Positions 6,381 to 14,271 of a stretch of 20,876 bases of DNA are shown here, one piece after another. The notes under the pieces are model-generated. The model was not told the DNA's origin, made no database searches, and saw nothing but the letters and a program-made list of their open reading frames with translations. Source of the DNA: an uncultured Anaerotruncus sp. (lineage in GTDB: Bacteria > Bacillota > Clostridia > Oscillospirales > CAG-272); contig CAJLZE010000040.1 in the NCBI GenBank assembly GCA_905210995.1, forward strand, positions 1 to 20,876, written 5' to 3'. The stretch's first letter is position 1, and each line of letters opens with the position of its first letter. Made by a program: the position numbers and the translations under genes.

Positions 6381-7262
6381 ATGAACTGGATCACGGGAAT
6401 ACAGCGCGCCATAAACTATATCGAGGATCATGTTGAGGACGATATCGACATCGCGGCAGCGGCGCGTGAGGCTGCATCATCGCCGTTTCACTTTCAGCGT
6501 ATGTTCAGTATGCTGACGGGCATCACGCTCGGCGACTATATCCGTATGCGCAGGCTGTCGCTTGCGGCCGACGAACTGCGGCGCGGCAACGAAAAGACCA
6601 TAGACATTGCGCTGCGCTTCGGTTATGACACACCCGAGAGCTTTTCCCGCGCCTTTCAGCGCTTTCACGGCATCACACCGACCGAGGCGCGGCACGGCGG
6701 TAACGTCCGTTCATTTTCACGCCTTTCCGTAAAACTTACTTTATACGGAGGTAATCTTATGGACTACAGGATCGAAAAAAGAGATGCGTTCAGCATCATC
6801 TGCAAAAGAAAGCACGTAAACAAGCCGGAGGGTACATCGGCAGAGGCGGATATCGCCCCCTTCTGGGCGGAATGCGGCGCAGACGGTACTATCGCAAAAC
6901 TTCAGAAATACGCAAACTACGACACCCTGCACGGCATTCTCGGCATCTGCTTTTCGGACGAGACGGACGATTCGAGCTTTCCCTACGGCATCGGCGCGGA
7001 GTACAACGGTGTTCCGGTGACCGACGCGGGCTTTGAGATCAAGGAGATACCCGCGCACACATATGCGGTGTTCCCCTGCCGCGGCAAAATGCCCGAGGCA
7101 TTCCGCGACACTTATATGAAGATATGCTCGGAGTTCTTCCCGCAGAGCAGCACATATGAGTACGGCAGCGGAACAGAGCTTGAGGTTTATCCCTCAGCCG
7201 ACGTTTCGGACCCGAATTACAGCTGCGAGATCTGGATCGCGGTGAACGAAAGAAAAAACTGA
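6381..7262 (+). CDS. AraC-family regulator with GyrI-like effector-binding domain
   Basis: 293 residues in two domains. Residues 1-106 are an AraC-type double helix-turn-helix: SPFHFQRMFSMLTGITLGDY, then IALRFGYDTPESFSRAFQRF and GITPTEAR. Residues about 127-293 match the GyrI-like/AraC effector-binding fold (MDYRIEKRDAFSIICKRK, IPAHTYAVFPCRGKMPEAF, EVYPSADVSDPNYSCEIWIA). Relatives of this build sense small molecules or act as drug-responsive regulators; no ligand can be inferred here. It stands alone, with its own promoter and a downstream hairpin terminator. A strong ribosome binding site plus in-frame ATG lies at the domain joint. Confidence 0.9.
   Translation: MNWITGIQRAINYIEDHVEDDIDIAAAAREAASSPFHFQRMFSMLTGITLGDYIRMRRLSLAADELRRGNEKTIDIALRFGYDTPESFSRAFQRFHGITPTEARHGGNVRSFSRLSVKLTLYGGNLMDYRIEKRDAFSIICKRKHVNKPEGTSAEADIAPFWAECGADGTIAKLQKYANYDTLHGILGICFSDETDDSSFPYGIGAEYNGVPVTDAGFEIKEIPAHTYAVFPCRGKMPEAFRDTYMKICSEFFPQSSTYEYGSGTELEVYPSADVSDPNYSCEIWIAVNERKN
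6746..6761 (+). promoter_or_regulatory. Internal ribosome binding site and ATG at the AraC/GyrI joint
   Basis: CGGAGGTAATCTTATG: a near-perfect Shine-Dalgarno followed by an in-frame ATG at 6759 (residue 127), exactly where the effector-binding domain begins. Initiation here would give a free 167-residue GyrI-like protein (6759-7262). Confidence 0.55.
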
Positions 7263-7270
7263 ATTATTGA

Positions 7271-7309
7271 GCGGCTGTTGAAAGCGAAATGCTTTCAACA
7301 GCCGCTTTT
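7271..7309 (+). terminator. Intrinsic terminator after the AraC-family gene
   Basis: GCGGCTGTTGAAAGC (7271-7285) and its exact complement GCTTTCAACAGCCGC (7291-7305) enclose a 5-base loop, followed by TTTTA. It lies 8 bases after the stop. On the minus strand the same hairpin comes 15 bases after the stop of the 7321-9105 gene but lacks a good T-run, so it may end both units less efficiently in that direction. Confidence 0.85.
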
Positions 7310-7320
7310 ACATATTTACC

Positions 7321-9105
7321 TCACCCTCTCAGAACAGTGCCGTTTGCAAGCGTGACGGTGTGACCGCCGAAATTTATCGTGCCGTTGTTCGTAAGGCTCG
7401 TCACCGTGCAGTCACCCGTAAGGTTCCATGTGCAGCCCGCGCCGACCGTGACCATGGCGTTATCGGCGACTGCCGTGCCGCCCTCGGCATTTGAAACGAT
7501 ATTCACCGCTCCGGTAAACACCGAACCGTTTTCGAGCGTGAGATCGAGAGTTGATATGCTGTCAACGATAATGTCGCCATCAACGGTCTGAGCGTCGGCG
7601 GTGAAAGTCACCTCGGCGCCGTTCTTGCCCGCCGTGCCCCAGCCGTGAGAGGCATTGTTGCCCGCAACACGCAGGAAGGCGCCGGTCCCGTCCTTATTTT
7701 CGACCGCAACACCGGACATGCGTATGACCGCATTTGTGTTCGTGACGAATATCATATCTCCGCTGCTGCCGGTGAGCGTTCCGCCCGTCACAGTGAGCGA
7801 CGACGTGCCGACGTCCGCATCCCCCGACATCGACTGATAAAGCATGATGTTGTGGACGTTTATATCACCGCTCGAGCTTTTTTCGGCTGACATATTGCCA
7901 AAAACAGTGCATCCCTCAAGCGTTATCGAATTTTTGCCCTCAATGACCAAAGCCTCGGAGTTTGCGGCTGTCAGAAGCGCGTTTTTAACGGTTATCGAGG
8001 CTGTGGAATATACCGCAGGCGAATTATAGCCCGCGCTCGTGTAGCTGCCGCCGTTTACCGTTACCGTTCCGCCGCCACGGTCGGAACGTATCGCCGCAGA
8101 GGAATTTCCCGAGGTGCTCACCGTGTGATCGTATGCATTTGTCGTGCCGCCGCCCGTGGTCTGGATGCCGCCGGAATTATCCGCGCTCGTTGTTATCCTC
8201 GTGCCGTAAATATTGACCGTCGTCCCCTTGCCGTAGCTGAACACGCCGTTGCCGTTGCGTGCGGCGGAGGTCACAGTGGAGTTTTTGATAGTGACAGTTG
8301 CGCCGCCGGTGGCAAGTATTGCCGCGTTCACGCCGTAAAAGTCGCCGTTTTCGGCATTTGAGGTCGCACCTGCCGACTTATCGACGGTAATGCCGTCAAA
8401 ATCCGCCGTTGCGCCGTCAATGCGCAGCGCGTTTTCGTTGTCTCCGACAGAAGTATAGGAATTCCCCGTATAGCTGCCGTTCTCACTCACGGTGTTGGCG
8501 CTGCTGCCCTGATCCACGCTTGCGCCGCCGCCGTTTCCGCCGTCCGGTCTTTGACCGCCGCCCTGCCCTGCCGTTATGACCTCAGCGGACTTCGGCTTTC
8601 CGTCCTCGCCGAACCTCACGCACAGCACCTTGCCCGCGGCAAGGTCGGATACGCCGACTGTATTCCTGTTCTCGGTTATCTCAACGCCGTCGAGATCGAC
8701 GGTAAGCGTTATCCCGCCTGCCGTAAAACCGACGTTCTGCCTCATTCCGGAGTTGCCTTTGTCATCTCCGCCGCCGGGCATTGACGGTGCATTGCCGTCG
8801 CCCGCGCCGCCGGGCAGATCCGGCGGTGTTTCACCGCCGCCGGGTTGACCGCCGCTTTCGCCGTCGGGCTTTTCGGGAGGCGTGCCGCCGGCGCTGCCGT
8901 CGGGCATATCCGGAGGTGTAAAGTCGCCGCCCGATGCTCCGCCGTCACCGCTTATCTCACCGAGTGTGAGCGTTACCTTTGTTCCGTTTATTTCCGCGAT
9001 CTCGCCCCATACCGTGCCGAGCGCATAATCCGGCACTCTCTGCCCACAGGCAGAAAGCGAAAGCACGAGCAATGCCGCGCATATAACAGCCAATGTTCTT
9101 TTCAT
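7321..9105 (-). CDS. Beta-helix surface lipoprotein
   Basis: 594 residues from the ATG at 9105, chosen for AAGGAGA upstream and because the protein then begins with a lipoprotein signal (MKRTLAVICAALLVLSLSAC, lipid Cys20). Residues about 28-50 resemble a small beta domain (GTVWGEIAEINGTKVTLTLG). Residues about 53-120 are Pro/Gly/Asp-rich low complexity built on TPPDMPDG/TPPEKPDG units, probably a spacer. From about 205 to the end are many short beta-strand repeats (GGATVTIKNSTVTS, GGTVTVNGGSYTS, SLTVTGGTLTGSSGD), typical of a right-handed parallel beta-helix. No catalytic motif or sortase signal is seen. Start is 20 bases after the previous lipoprotein gene, making it the last gene of the VTC-DUF4956 operon. 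A surface adhesin or glycan-binding role is inference. Confidence 0.8.
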   Translation of the reverse strand: MKRTLAVICAALLVLSLSACGQRVPDYALGTVWGEIAEINGTKVTLTLGEISGDGGASGGDFTPPDMPDGSAGGTPPEKPDGESGGQPGGGETPPDLPGGAGDGNAPSMPGGGDDKGNSGMRQNVGFTAGGITLTVDLDGVEITENRNTVGVSDLAAGKVLCVRFGEDGKPKSAEVITAGQGGGQRPDGGNGGGASVDQGSSANTVSENGSYTGNSYTSVGDNENALRIDGATADFDGITVDKSAGATSNAENGDFYGVNAAILATGGATVTIKNSTVTSAARNGNGVFSYGKGTTVNIYGTRITTSADNSGGIQTTGGGTTNAYDHTVSTSGNSSAAIRSDRGGGTVTVNGGSYTSAGYNSPAVYSTASITVKNALLTAANSEALVIEGKNSITLEGCTVFGNMSAEKSSSGDINVHNIMLYQSMSGDADVGTSSLTVTGGTLTGSSGDMIFVTNTNAVIRMSGVAVENKDGTGAFLRVAGNNASHGWGTAGKNGAEVTFTADAQTVDGDIIVDSISTLDLTLENGSVFTGAVNIVSNAEGGTAVADNAMVTVGAGCTWNLTGDCTVTSLTNNGTINFGGHTVTLANGTVLRG

Positions 9106-9125
9106 GATAAGGTCTCCTTTGCAAA

Positions 9126-11510
9126 TTATTTTTCCCATGCAACACCGTTGCCGTCGAGCGCCGACGGCTGACTGCCGGAGGCTATCTCAGCCGACGTACT
9201 GCCGAGCAGCACAACAAGTGCGTTCATTGCCGACGGAATTTTTACCGAAACTATGCCCGAAACGTCGAGATATGAGCCTGCCGCAAGATTGAGCGTTGCC
9301 TTTTTGCCGACCGACGAGAAATTACGGCACATGGTCGATTCGTTGCCCATGCCGCCCGAAAGCCCGATGCCGACAACATACCCGCCGGTATAACTGTACC
9401 CGCGCTCGGTGTCGATGGAGGAATCCGCTCTGCCGGTCGAAATTATGACGGAGCGCCCGCCCGCAAACAGGATACCGCCGTACTGCGTCCTGCTGTTGGA
9501 ATCAACACCGTCGCCGCCCGCGAGCACATAAAGCGTGCCGCCGGATATCGTTATCCCGGTACCCTCGGTCGCTGTGGCATTAAGCCCGTCGTCGGAGGAT
9601 ATCACCGACACGCTCCCGCCCGATATTTCGACCGTGTTGCCCTCAATGCCCTCATAGCTGCGGAGCACCGTTATGCTGCCGCCTCCGATCGTAGCCTTCC
9701 CGTCGGCGTGCACCGCATCGTCGTTCGACGAAAGCGTAAGAGTGCCGCCTGTGACTGTCACGTTCCCGCTCGGCTTCGCGCCGCTCTCAAGCGTACCGTC
9801 ATTGTTGGCGTGTATCGCGTCGTCATAAGCATTTATCGTTACAGCGCCGCCGTTTATAACTATTTCGTTGCCTGCTTTTATTCCTTTGGTCGAATGGTCG
9901 CCCTTGTCGCTGTTCCCGTCGTTCATGCCGCCGGGACCTCCCGGTCTGCCGCCCATGCCGCCGGGACCCACCGCTGCGGTGGTATAGTTCGTCCACTCAA
10001 AGCCGCGGCCGGAAAAGGCTATCGTGTCATAGCTTGCGTTTGGCGTCATCTGCCCCGATGAGCGGTAATGTGCCGACGACTGCCCCTGCTCCTGCCCCGA
10101 GGTGTAGGCGTAAACGTCCATATAGTCATAGCCCTCCGCGCGCTCGACGGTGTAATAGCAGTAGCTCTGTCTGCCGGAGCCGACCTTTTCGTACTTTCCG
10201 TCGGTGTTTACCCAAACGCCCTCTCCGTCGCTGTTATAATAATGCACCGAAAAGCTATAATCGGCAGAGGCGGATCTGATATAATAAGTGTTTCCGGCTA
10301 CCGCCGTGACCTCCTCGGAATAGTCGGAATATTTATCGGTGTAAATATTCAGCGTACCGTCGGCTATAACAACATCGCACGCCGCATCGATACCGTCGCA
10401 GGCTGCATAGATGTTGACGATGCCGCTTTCTATCGTAACGCTCCCCTTCTGCTTGCCCTTCTTTGAAAGAGAGGTGTCGGAGGTCTTTATACCGTCGCCA
10501 AGGCGGGATATGAGCGTTATATCTCCCGACGAGACAGTAACGCCGTCGTTGCCCTTAAGAGCGTTATCGACCGCGCTGACATAAAGCGTCAGCTTCTGCA
10601 CCGCGAGATCGTCTTTTGTGTGGATGCCGTTGTTGCTCGCGGATATCACGCGCAGTATGCCGGCGCCCTTCAGCTTGAGATCGCATTCGGAATACACCGC
10701 CGATTTCAGCTCGTCAGCCGCCGCGCGATCGTCGTAAATATAGTTTTCGGTTTCCTTTTTGGCGGAAATATCTGCATTCGCCGCACTTTTTACATACAGC
10801 GGACACGCCGTCGAGCTGCCGAGCGTGAATCCCGCAAGCTCTATCACGATATCGTTACCGTCACCCGCGTCAAAGACGAGCGAGCCGTAATAGCTGCCCG
10901 AAAGCGTCCATGTCAGCTCATCTGCCGCCTTTGCCGCCGTGAAGGTAAGTGCGCCGCTCGCGCCGTCAATGCTGTACGAGGTCCCCGCCGGCAGCGTGAT
11001 ATCCGCCGCATATACCTTGTCCCCTTCCGGATGCACGACATGAAGCACACCGCCATCCTCAGTCACGTCATACAAAAGCCCGCTCGCGCTCACCGTCCAC
11101 GCAATGACCACCGGATCGACCGTGCCGTCCGCCCACGCGTATTTTTCGGTGTCGCGCAGCATCACCGTAGCGGTATAACCGCCGACGGCGGTCGCGCGGT
11201 TGCCGGTTATCTCCATAAGCGACGCGTCAAAGCCGTCGGGCATAAATTCAAGCTCGCCGCCGGTATATTTCAGCGCCGCGGAGGCTGCCGATGGTTTGAC
11301 GAGCGCCTCTCTGCCGCTCATATCAACGGTCTCGGGCACCGTTGTCTCCGGCATCCACGGCGCAGTGGCAGCGCCGCTGCCGTCGGACGCGGATGAGGAT
11401 GAAGTTCCGTCTTCACTGCCGCCGGGTCTGCGGCAGGACGCAAGCGTCACGGAAAGCGCCAGCGCGCATAAAATTGCCGTTATCCTTTTTGCATTGCCCT
11501 CAAAGCTCAT
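9126..11510 (-). CDS. Cthe_2159-like (DUF4353) carbohydrate-binding beta-helix lipoprotein
   Basis: 794 residues. The lipoprotein signal ends at Cys26 (VTLASC). Residues about 78-142 look like a bacterial Ig-like domain (LKYTGGELEFMPDGFDASLM, ITGNRATAVGGYTATVMLRD, YAWADGT). Then comes a beta-helix whose turns carry a recurring six-residue motif: NNGIHT 293, DNALKG 315, GDGIKT 338, CDGIDA 371, and after an insert TKGIKA 541, DDAIHA 563, DDAVHA 597, YEGIEG 619, DDGLNA 640, GDGVDS 666. The insert (about 400-540) includes a GPGGMGGRPGGPGGM loop. Cthe_2159 of Clostridium thermocellum is a beta-helix protein reported to bind cellulose/polygalacturonate. Start: AGGAGG lies within the last codons of the DUF4956 gene, and the coding regions overlap by 11 bases. 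Confidence 0.85.
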   Translation of the reverse strand: MSFEGNAKRITAILCALALSVTLASCRRPGGSEDGTSSSSASDGSGAATAPWMPETTVPETVDMSGREALVKPSAASAALKYTGGELEFMPDGFDASLMEITGNRATAVGGYTATVMLRDTEKYAWADGTVDPVVIAWTVSASGLLYDVTEDGGVLHVVHPEGDKVYAADITLPAGTSYSIDGASGALTFTAAKAADELTWTLSGSYYGSLVFDAGDGNDIVIELAGFTLGSSTACPLYVKSAANADISAKKETENYIYDDRAAADELKSAVYSECDLKLKGAGILRVISASNNGIHTKDDLAVQKLTLYVSAVDNALKGNDGVTVSSGDITLISRLGDGIKTSDTSLSKKGKQKGSVTIESGIVNIYAACDGIDAACDVVIADGTLNIYTDKYSDYSEEVTAVAGNTYYIRSASADYSFSVHYYNSDGEGVWVNTDGKYEKVGSGRQSYCYYTVERAEGYDYMDVYAYTSGQEQGQSSAHYRSSGQMTPNASYDTIAFSGRGFEWTNYTTAAVGPGGMGGRPGGPGGMNDGNSDKGDHSTKGIKAGNEIVINGGAVTINAYDDAIHANNDGTLESGAKPSGNVTVTGGTLTLSSNDDAVHADGKATIGGGSITVLRSYEGIEGNTVEISGGSVSVISSDDGLNATATEGTGITISGGTLYVLAGGDGVDSNSRTQYGGILFAGGRSVIISTGRADSSIDTERGYSYTGGYVVGIGLSGGMGNESTMCRNFSSVGKKATLNLAAGSYLDVSGIVSVKIPSAMNALVVLLGSTSAEIASGSQPSALDGNGVAWEK

Positions 11511-12186
11511 CTTTTTCTTCCTCCTTCAGCAGCGATATCTCAAGATTTCCGTTTCTTACGCGCAGACTGTCGATGAACTCCTTCTCCGACGCCCCGGCCT
11601 TCACCGTCACGCGGTATGTGAGCCTGAAAAGGCTCCCCATATTGGCTGTTCTGACCGCCACCTGCTCACACGCGTCGGTGTATTTGCCGAATATCCCGTC
11701 AAACGCACCGGAATAGTCAAGATCCTCGGGGACAGTCATTTTCAGTATCCGAGTGCGGTCACTCGCGCTCCTGCGCCGTGCGGCGCAGTTGCATATCATA
11801 ACGATAACGCACATTATAACGGTGAAAAGCACCGCGTATGCAATATACCCGACGCCTACAATCAGCCCCGAGCACATCGCCATAAAGATCATACTGATCT
11901 CCTTGGCGTTGCCCTGCGCCGAGCGGAAGCGAACGAGCGAAAACGCTCCCGCCGTCGCCACACCGACGCCGATATTGCCGTTTACCATCATTATCACGAC
12001 GGCAACCACTGCGGGAAGCATGATGAGCGCCGTGCGAAAGCTGCCGCTTGCACGATTTTTGAAGGAATAAGCCGCAAAATACATGATTCCCGTCACGAGC
12101 GCCGCACCGACGCACAAAATAAAGCTGCGGACAACGACCGACGACGCCGCGTCTCCGCTGAAAATACTGCCGAACAGATCAGGCAT
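11500..12186 (-). CDS. DUF4956 membrane protein
   Basis: 228 residues from the ATG at 12186, with AAGGAG 11 bases upstream. A GTG at 12195 would add three residues but sits directly on that ribosome binding site. About four membrane helices occupy residues 15-130 (FILCVGAALVTGIMYFAAYS, ALIMLPAVVAVVIMM, then two in the MIFMAMCSGLIVGVGYIAYA region). The family block GVGVATAGAFSLVRFRSAQG precedes the third helix. A soluble C-terminal domain of about 85 residues is predicted cytoplasmic. DUF4956 has no established function to my knowledge, but it commonly lies beside VTC-domain genes, as here (8-base overlap upstream, 11-base overlap downstream). A membrane partner for the VTC protein is a reasonable inference. 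Confidence 0.88.
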   Translation of the reverse strand: MPDLFGSIFSGDAASSVVVRSFILCVGAALVTGIMYFAAYSFKNRASGSFRTALIMLPAVVAVVIMMVNGNIGVGVATAGAFSLVRFRSAQGNAKEISMIFMAMCSGLIVGVGYIAYAVLFTVIMCVIVMICNCAARRRSASDRTRILKMTVPEDLDYSGAFDGIFGKYTDACEQVAVRTANMGSLFRLTYRVTVKAGASEKEFIDSLRVRNGNLEISLLKEEEKDEL

Positions 12187-12898
12187 AGATCTCACATCTC
12201 CTTACATTTTTATTTTCCGATATTACCGAATCGGTATACGCCCTGCCGTATTTTGAAAAGGACGTCGGATATATCTTCTCACGCGCAAGCACCTCCGAGA
12301 GCCACAGGGGAACGGCTCCGGCTATCTTAAGCTCCATGAGCACCGTCCCCGGCGCAAGTATCGGGCTTCCGTACACTCCCGCCGCAAGTCCGACATCCTC
12401 CGTGCGCCACAGTATGTCGGTGTCAAAGGTGATGCGCAGATCGCGGTCGTCGGCTCCGAAAAACGCCTCCCGCGCATATGAAATGAACATTGCGGGGTAA
12501 AGCGTACCGTAAAATTCCATGAAATACGCGATCTCGCGCGTTATCTGCGAATACGGATGCGGCTGTTCGATAAACTTCAAGGCAGCGTCATATGTCATAT
12601 CCGCGCGCCGCTTGTAGACCACCGCATCGTATTTCTTTTTAAGCTCAAGAAAGACCTTGCTGTCCCCGCGCGGCGTACCGTAGCTGCGCAGCCGCATTTT
12701 CTCCTTGTACGGCGGCTTTTCGAGCGAGCGACGGATGATCCGGTGATCCGGTGTGTCGTAATAGACATTGCAGACCGTGCTTCTGCCGTACTCATCGCCG
12801 ACCGTCCTGCCCTCCATGGCACGCCGCACCGCCGAGTACCGCCGACTGTCGAACAGATATTTTATCTCATACCGCTTGAACTGATTCTGTATTTCCAC
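12179..12898 (-). CDS. VTC-domain protein (polyphosphate polymerase-like)
   Basis: 239 residues from the GTG at 12898, chosen because GGAGGGGG lies about 7 bases upstream. A TTG reading to 12937 would run over the promoter. The triphosphate-tunnel (VTC/CYTH-like) fold is recognisable from its basic and acidic strand motifs in order: RYEIKY 9-14, YYDTP 46-50, KMRLRSYG 67-74, ELKKK 85-89, VVYKRR 93-98, RITFDTDI 155-162, LMELKIAG 187-194, SFSKYGRAY 213-221. In yeast Vtc4 this domain makes polyphosphate from ATP. Whether the bacterial proteins do so is not something the sequence proves. It has no membrane helix and is the first gene of a tightly overlapping operon with DUF4956 and two beta-helix lipoproteins. 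Confidence 0.9.
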   Translation of the reverse strand: MEIQNQFKRYEIKYLFDSRRYSAVRRAMEGRTVGDEYGRSTVCNVYYDTPDHRIIRRSLEKPPYKEKMRLRSYGTPRGDSKVFLELKKKYDAVVYKRRADMTYDAALKFIEQPHPYSQITREIAYFMEFYGTLYPAMFISYAREAFFGADDRDLRITFDTDILWRTEDVGLAAGVYGSPILAPGTVLMELKIAGAVPLWLSEVLAREKIYPTSFSKYGRAYTDSVISENKNVRRCEIYA

Positions 12899-12922
12899 CG
12901 TTATCCCCCTCCCTGTGACCTC

Positions 12923-12928
12923 ATTATA
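12923..12928 (-). promoter_or_regulatory. -10 element of the VTC operon promoter
   Basis: TATAAT on the minus strand, 25 bases before the GTG at 12898. The hexamer 17 bases upstream is AATTTC, a poor -35, which would suit activation by the adjacent response regulator. Two AAAACG copies on the plus strand (12941-12946, 12955-12960) lie in the expected activator region but are too simple to call sites. Confidence 0.5.
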
Positions 12929-12951
12929 AGCGACCAAACTAAAACGAAATT

Positions 12952-12990
12952 AAAAAAACGACCTTTCCGAAAAAAGATCGTTTTTTATTT
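12952..12990 (-). terminator. Intrinsic terminator after the sensor kinase gene
   Basis: On the minus strand, AAAAAACGATC (12986-12976) pairs with GGTCGTTTTTT (12963-12953) with one G-T wobble, and ends in a run of seven T. It starts 14 bases after the kinase stop, so it separates the two-component genes from the VTC operon. The plus-strand reading also ends in six T, but no plus-strand gene lies nearby. Confidence 0.85.
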
Positions 12991-12999
12991 TCTGCTTTG

Positions 13000-14271
13000 T
13001 CAGAGCGTGACCGTAAACACCGCCGTACTGCCGTCGGGAGACGAGGCTGCGATCTTTCCGTGATGAGCCGTCACTATCGACTGCGCCACCGAAAGGCCTA
13101 TGCCGTGCCCGCCGGTCTCGCTGTTGCGCGAGCTGTCAAGACGGTAAAACCGCTCAAAAAGCATACCGAGATCGCCGCGCGGCAGCCCCTCGGCGCTGTT
13201 CGTGACAGTGATCCTTTTGTTTTTGCCCGCGCTCTTAACGGTCACCGACACATCGCCGCCGTCGGGAGAATACTTGAAGGCGTTGTCGAGCAGGATGCAG
13301 AACAGCTCGCGTATCATCCCCATATCGCCGCAATACGAAAGATTTTTTTCGATATCGCAGGTAAGGTGCTTTCCGCGAGATTCCGCTATCGCAAAATACG
13401 GTCGCACCGCCGCCTCCGCCACCTCCGAAAGCGAAAAATCCGTCATAACGATTCGGCTGCCGCCCTCATCGGCTTTTGAAAGAAAGACCAGCTTGTTCGT
13501 CAGCTCGGTAAGCCTGCCGACCTGCTCCTTTATTGTAGCCGTCCACTCGTTTTCTCCGCTGTTGTACTCAAGTATCTCGCAGCTCGCTCCGATAACGGTC
13601 AGCGGCGTTTTAAGCTCGTGACTTGCATCGGTGATGAAACGCTTCTGTTTTTTGTACATTTCCGCAAACGGTCTCATTATTATGCCGGAAAAGATAACGA
13701 CGAGTACGAAGACCACACAAAGCCCCGCCAAACTGACGACCGCACTTGCCAAAAAAAACTCGCGCCACGTGTCAAGGCTGCGTCCGCAATCAAGAAAGAT
13801 GTACATCGTGCCGCCGTTGTCGGCATCCGTCGCAAGGTACTTGTAATTTTCAATAAATCCCGACTTCTTGCCGGATCTGAACAGAGACGCGGCATAATTC
13901 TCGGCTTCCCCGGAATCGACTGCTGCTATCTTGTCTGTGTTCACGGCGAGCGTGTTCCCTTCGCCGTCGAGCGTTACCGTAAAAAACCGCGTCTCATACG
14001 GCGCCTCGGGCGACATTTTTCCCGGCAGTCTTCCCGGCTGCGGGTCGCCGCCGTTCATATCCTTTGGCGGCATATCGTTTCTTGTATCCTTTGCATTGTC
14101 CCGCATCGGGAACTTCCCGTCGTTGATCTCAAGCAGGTGCAGCGTCTCGTCTGCGCTCCTGTTTATATCAACATAGTTATGGATATTGATAAATCCGATT
14201 ATCGTCACCAGCACCAGCGCCGTAGCGCACATCGCCACGGTTATAAACTTGATCCGCAGTTTTTTAAGCAT
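13000..14271 (-). CDS. Sensor histidine kinase
   Basis: 423 residues. Membrane helices at about 10-30 and 171-198 flank an extracytoplasmic sensor region of about 140 residues that is Pro/Met/Asp-rich near residues 66-86 (DMPPKDMNGGDPQPGRLPGK). There is no clear HAMP domain; a short linker leads to the H-box FITDASHELKTPL (His218). The N-box is LLDNAFKYS (Asn330), and the last glycine box is GGHGIGLS (387-394). The usual DxGxG box reads NSAEG (about 358-362), so the adenine-contacting Asp is Asn. I recognise this variation from a subset of clostridial kinases and would not call it inactivating. It overlaps its response regulator by 8 bases. The neighbouring VTC/lipoprotein operon is the likely target. 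Confidence 0.93.
   Translation of the reverse strand: MLKKLRIKFITVAMCATALVLVTIIGFINIHNYVDINRSADETLHLLEINDGKFPMRDNAKDTRNDMPPKDMNGGDPQPGRLPGKMSPEAPYETRFFTVTLDGEGNTLAVNTDKIAAVDSGEAENYAASLFRSGKKSGFIENYKYLATDADNGGTMYIFLDCGRSLDTWREFFLASAVVSLAGLCVVFVLVVIFSGIIMRPFAEMYKKQKRFITDASHELKTPLTVIGASCEILEYNSGENEWTATIKEQVGRLTELTNKLVFLSKADEGGSRIVMTDFSLSEVAEAAVRPYFAIAESRGKHLTCDIEKNLSYCGDMGMIRELFCILLDNAFKYSPDGGDVSVTVKSAGKNKRITVTNSAEGLPRGDLGMLFERFYRLDSSRNSETGGHGIGLSVAQSIVTAHHGKIAASSPDGSTAVFTVTL

Noticed and set aside
7271..7305. Mobile-element inverted repeat
   Set aside because: The perfect 15-bp repeat with a 5-base loop and T-rich tail right after a stop codon is a terminator; no transposase or partner repeat is present.
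13000..14271. Inactive histidine kinase
   Set aside because: The altered DxGxG box (NSAEG) is unusual, but the H-box, N-box and last glycine box are intact, so loss of function is not supported.
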